Positions 61,791-64,000 of a stretch of 64,000 nucleotides of DNA are shown here, one piece after another. Under the pieces are notes generated by a model. It saw only the letters and a program-made list of their open reading frames with translations. It was not told where the DNA came from and did not search any database. The first letter of the stretch is position 1. Each line of letters starts with the position of its first letter. Location of the stretch: positions 372,001 through 436,000 of the forward strand of contig NZ_AGFF01000023.1 in assembly GCF_000226215.1 (NCBI RefSeq), in the 5' to 3' direction. The stretch comes from Dietzia alimentaria 72. GTDB taxonomy: Bacteria; Actinomycetota; Actinomycetes; Mycobacteriales; Mycobacteriaceae. A program made the translations under genes and the position numbers.

Positions 61791-63239
61791 TCACCACGGG
61801 CTCGGCTGGAAGTCTTTCAGAAAGCAGCCATAGAGATCCTCGCCTGCCTCGCCGCGCACAATCGGATCCACCACCCGCGCCGCACCGTCCACCAGATCGA
61901 GCGGGGCGTGGAAGCCCTCCTCGTGCAGGCGCACCTTCGTGACGTGCGGACGCTCGTCGGTGATCCATCCGGTGTCCACGGCCGTCATGAGTATCCCGTG
62001 TTCGATGAACATCTCCTCGGCAGAGGTGCGGGTGAGCATGTTCAGGCCGGCCTTGGCCATGTTGGTGTGCGGATGGCCGGCGCCCTTGTAACGGCGCGAG
62101 AACTGGCCCTCCATCGCGGAGACGTTCACGACATACTTCCGCCGGGCTTTCGACGCCGCCAGGGCAGGACGTAGACGTGAGACCAAAATGAACGGGGCCA
62201 CAGAGTTGCACAGTTGCACCTCGAGCATCTCCATGGGCTCGACCTGCTCGACGGTGGCCACCCAACTGTTGTGGTCCACCACGTCCGGAAGCAGACCACC
62301 CGCGTCGATGGCGGTCCCGGCGGCCATGCGTTCGAGCGATGCCGACCCGGCTTGCAGCGCGAGAGTGGCGATGTGCCCGGCCTCCCGTTCAGCCTCGTCG
62401 CTGCCGATCAGAGCGGACTCGCCGCCCATGAGGGCCGCCGGGTGCAACTCGGACGTGCGGCCCATGGTCACCAGCGGGATGTCCGCCGCCCGGCCGGTCA
62501 ACGGCGCATTTTCGCCCTCGACCAGTCCGGAGTACGAACCCGGGGAGCGGCGGACGGTCTGAGCGGCGTTGTTGATGAGGATGTCCAACGGTCCGGCGGC
62601 GGCCACCTCGTCCGCCAGCGCCACGACCTGGGCGGGATCACGCAGATCCACTCCCATCACGTGTACGCGATCGGACCAGTCGGAGTAGTCGTCCATCGAC
62701 GCGAAGCGGCGGACCGCATCGCGGGGGAAGCGCGTCGTGATGGTGACGTCGGCGCCGGCGCGCAGCAGCATGAGCGCGATGTACATACCGATTTTGGCGC
62801 GACCACCGGTCAGCAGTGCCCGCCGCCCCGTCAAGTCCATCTCCGGATCGCGGCGAGCCCGGTTGGCGGCGGCGCAGTTCGGGCAAAGCTGGTGATAGAA
62901 CGCATCCACCTGGGTGAAACGCTGCTTACAGACGTAACACGCCATCGCACGCTGGAGATGGCCTGCGACGGCACCGGGGGTATTCGAGACGAGACGGATG
63001 CCGGCGGTCTCGTCATCGATACGGGTGGGCGATCCGGTCGCGGTAGCTTCGATCACCGACTTGTCGGCGTCCTGCCGCTCCCTGCGCACCTCGGCGCGGC
63101 GAGTCTTCTTGAGGAGTTTGAACATGTGGCCCACTGACCGCTGCACGCGGATCGAGTCGGGATGATCGATGTCGAGCGCCGCCGCCTGGTCGAGGACCCG
63201 TTGGAAGGTGTCGAAGTCGTCTTGATCGATGCCGGTCAC
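61791..63239 (-). CDS. Zinc-knuckle SDR-like oxidoreductase lacking the catalytic Tyr
   Basis: 482 residues. An N-terminal helical part (about 1-90) is followed by a four-cysteine knuckle, Cys101-Cys104 and Cys119-Cys122 (CYVCKQRF ... HQLCPNC). The SDR domain begins at 140: cofactor loop TGGRAKIG (144-151), NNAAQT, and NVSAME with a serine. At the Tyr-x-x-x-Lys site it reads THR392-N-M-A-Lys396 (HPHTNMAKAGL). I know similar HTNMAK proteins from plants and bacteria, all uncharacterised. GTG 63239 lies 6 nt after TACCGT. Function unknown; may be a non-catalytic or altered SDR. Confidence 0.8.
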   Translation of the reverse strand: MTGIDQDDFDTFQRVLDQAAALDIDHPDSIRVQRSVGHMFKLLKKTRRAEVRRERQDADKSVIEATATGSPTRIDDETAGIRLVSNTPGAVAGHLQRAMACYVCKQRFTQVDAFYHQLCPNCAAANRARRDPEMDLTGRRALLTGGRAKIGMYIALMLLRAGADVTITTRFPRDAVRRFASMDDYSDWSDRVHVMGVDLRDPAQVVALADEVAAAGPLDILINNAAQTVRRSPGSYSGLVEGENAPLTGRAADIPLVTMGRTSELHPAALMGGESALIGSDEAEREAGHIATLALQAGSASLERMAAGTAIDAGGLLPDVVDHNSWVATVEQVEPMEMLEVQLCNSVAPFILVSRLRPALAASKARRKYVVNVSAMEGQFSRRYKGAGHPHTNMAKAGLNMLTRTSAEEMFIEHGILMTAVDTGWITDERPHVTKVRLHEEGFHAPLDLVDGAARVVDPIVRGEAGEDLYGCFLKDFQPSPW

Positions 63240-63245
63240 CAAGAC

Positions 63246-63251
63246 ACGGTA
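63246..63251 (-). promoter_or_regulatory. Leaderless-type -10 element for the SDR-like gene
   Basis: TACCGT on the minus strand, then 6 nt, then GTG 63239 (TTG 63242 also in frame). Confidence 0.52.
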
Positions 63252-63381
63252 CGACGACGAGGGGGTCGGACCCTAAACCGTCCACCCGGGCTGGGGCCCT
63301 GGTGACCGGCGCGGAGCCTGAAACGAGAGCGGGTCCCGGCTCCTTGAGGAACCGGGACCCTTCTACTGTCTCGACACAGTG

Positions 63382-63467
63382 TGCGCGAGGGGGGACTTGA
63401 ACCCCCACGTCCGTTAATAGGACACTAGCACCTCAAGCTAGCGCGTCTGCCATTCCGCCACTCGCGC
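63382..63467 (-). tRNA. tRNA-Leu (anticodon GAG)
   Basis: An 86-nt class II tRNA on the minus strand. Acceptor GCGCGAG pairs with CTCGCGC, discriminator A. The anticodon stem CTAGC/GCTAG encloses TTGAGGT, giving anticodon GAG for CUC/CUU codons. The T arm GGGGGTTCAAGTCCCCC is perfect, and the long variable arm TGTCCTATTAACGGACG is present. CCA is not encoded. Confidence 0.95.
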
Positions 63468-63614
63468 TTGCACACCTGCCGACCACACCGGATCGTGTCC
63501 AGCTTGGTCGTGCGAGGAATGACACTATCCGATGCCTGAACCGGCGACCAAATCGGGCCTCCTCCACAGCCCACGCAAGCGGGTCATCGCTGGTAGACAG
63601 GGACGTGACCCATT

Positions 63615-63629
63615 GGAGGGACCCCCTCC
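63615..63629 (+). other. Small hairpin upstream of the PEBP gene
   Basis: GGAGGG and CCCTCC around ACC, 27 nt before ATG 63656. It contains a decoy GGAGG; the real AGGAGGA is at 63644-63650. Significance unclear. Confidence 0.25.
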
Positions 63630-63655
63630 ACGACGACCGACCCAGGAGGATCACC

Positions 63656-64000
63656 ATGACAGAGTTTCGAGTGCCCGACCCATACGCTGCTCTGCCGAGC
63701 CTGCCCGCCCTCGAGGTGACCAGCGAGTCGTTCACCGAAGGCGGGACGCTCTCGGCCGCCCAGCTCGGCGGTAAAATGGGGGTGGAGGGCGGCCTCGACA
63801 AATCGCCTCAGGTCAGCTGGAGCGCCGGACCGGAGGGCACGGAGACGTACGTGGTGACCGTGTTCGATCCTGACGCACCCACCGCTTCGGGTTTCTGGCA
63901 CTGGTCCGTGGCTAACATCCCCGCCGACGTCACGTCGCTACCCGAGGGTGCCTGCACAGGAGACGACATCTCGGGGCTGCCCGAGGGCGCCGCAGTGGTC
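63656..64000 (+). CDS. PEBP/YbhB-family protein (3' end outside window)
   Basis: The frame is open for 115 codons to the window edge. LSAAQLGGKMGVEGGLDKSP, PQVSWSAGPEGTETYVVTVF, then DPDAPTASGFWHWSVANIPA give the DPDAP and WHW-type ligand pocket of the phosphatidylethanolamine-binding/RKIP family. The family binds anionic or phospholipid-like ligands; bacterial roles are poorly known. AGGAGGA lies 5 nt before ATG 63656. Close to full length (usual 150-180 residues). Confidence 0.9.
   Translation, partial: MTEFRVPDPYAALPSLPALEVTSESFTEGGTLSAAQLGGKMGVEGGLDKSPQVSWSAGPEGTETYVVTVFDPDAPTASGFWHWSVANIPADVTSLPEGACTGDDISGLPEGAAVV

Overview
The window is a GC-rich chromosomal segment from an actinobacterium of the mycolic-acid group (Mycobacteriales). 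Gene content and order follow a Mycobacterium tuberculosis-like backbone: uvrC-rapZ-yvcK-whiA, gap-pgk-tpiA-secG, tkt-tal-zwf-opcA-pgl, ctaB-qor-ctaA-mptB, sufRBDCSU-sufT, acn-acnR, ripA-moxR, fabG-inhA-hemH, mutAB-meaB. OpcA, MptB, InhA, a RipA-type NlpC/P60 protein and mycothiol-type enzymes support this placement. A plant-type lycopene cyclase and the absence of PE/PPE genes suggest a pigmented genus such as Dietzia rather than Mycobacterium. The genus is an inference; no rRNA is present to test it.

Layout. 1-3.8 kb: end of uvrC, then rapZ, yvcK and whiA. 3.9-7.4 kb: lower glycolysis (gap, pgk, tpiA) and secG, closed by a strong two-way terminator. 7.5-14 kb (minus strand): a complete pentose-phosphate operon tkt-tal-zwf-opcA-pgl. 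14-22 kb: heme O and heme A synthases, a quinone reductase, a repeat-rich protein of unknown function, an ABC exporter pair and the mannosyltransferase MptB. 22.3-28.7 kb: the SUF iron-sulfur assembly operon led by its repressor SufR. 28.7-40 kb is the accessory part: a polytopic membrane protein, lycopene cyclase, an ABC-F ATPase, an IS6-family remnant, two mycothiol-type genes behind a broken TetR gene, a small membrane protein, a PLP lyase with an MFS transporter, an aldo-keto reductase and a secreted protein. 40-45.8 kb: acnR, aconitase, an Rv1476-like protein and the cell-wall hydrolase RipA. 45.9-49 kb: a MoxR-DUF58-VWA operon. 49-51.6 kb: fabG, inhA, hemH. 51.6-54 kb: two conserved hypotheticals and a VTT membrane protein. 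54-59.3 kb: methylmalonyl-CoA mutase and its G-protein chaperone. 59.3-64 kb: an iron-box methyltransferase, an acyltransferase, an atypical SDR, tRNA-Leu(GAG) and the start of a PEBP-family gene.

Regulation is unusually readable. At least 13 units have a TANNNT -10 element 6-8 nt before the start codon, the signature of leaderless mRNA. Candidate operators are visible for AcnR (acn), IdeR/DtxR (methyltransferase), SufR (suf operon) and MtrA (ripA). I found no prophage, CRISPR array, biosynthetic cluster or complete mobile element. The best leads for something undescribed are the LGGGSxAKAPGGG repeat protein, the zinc-knuckle SDR that lacks its catalytic tyrosine, and the PLP lyase-MFS pair.
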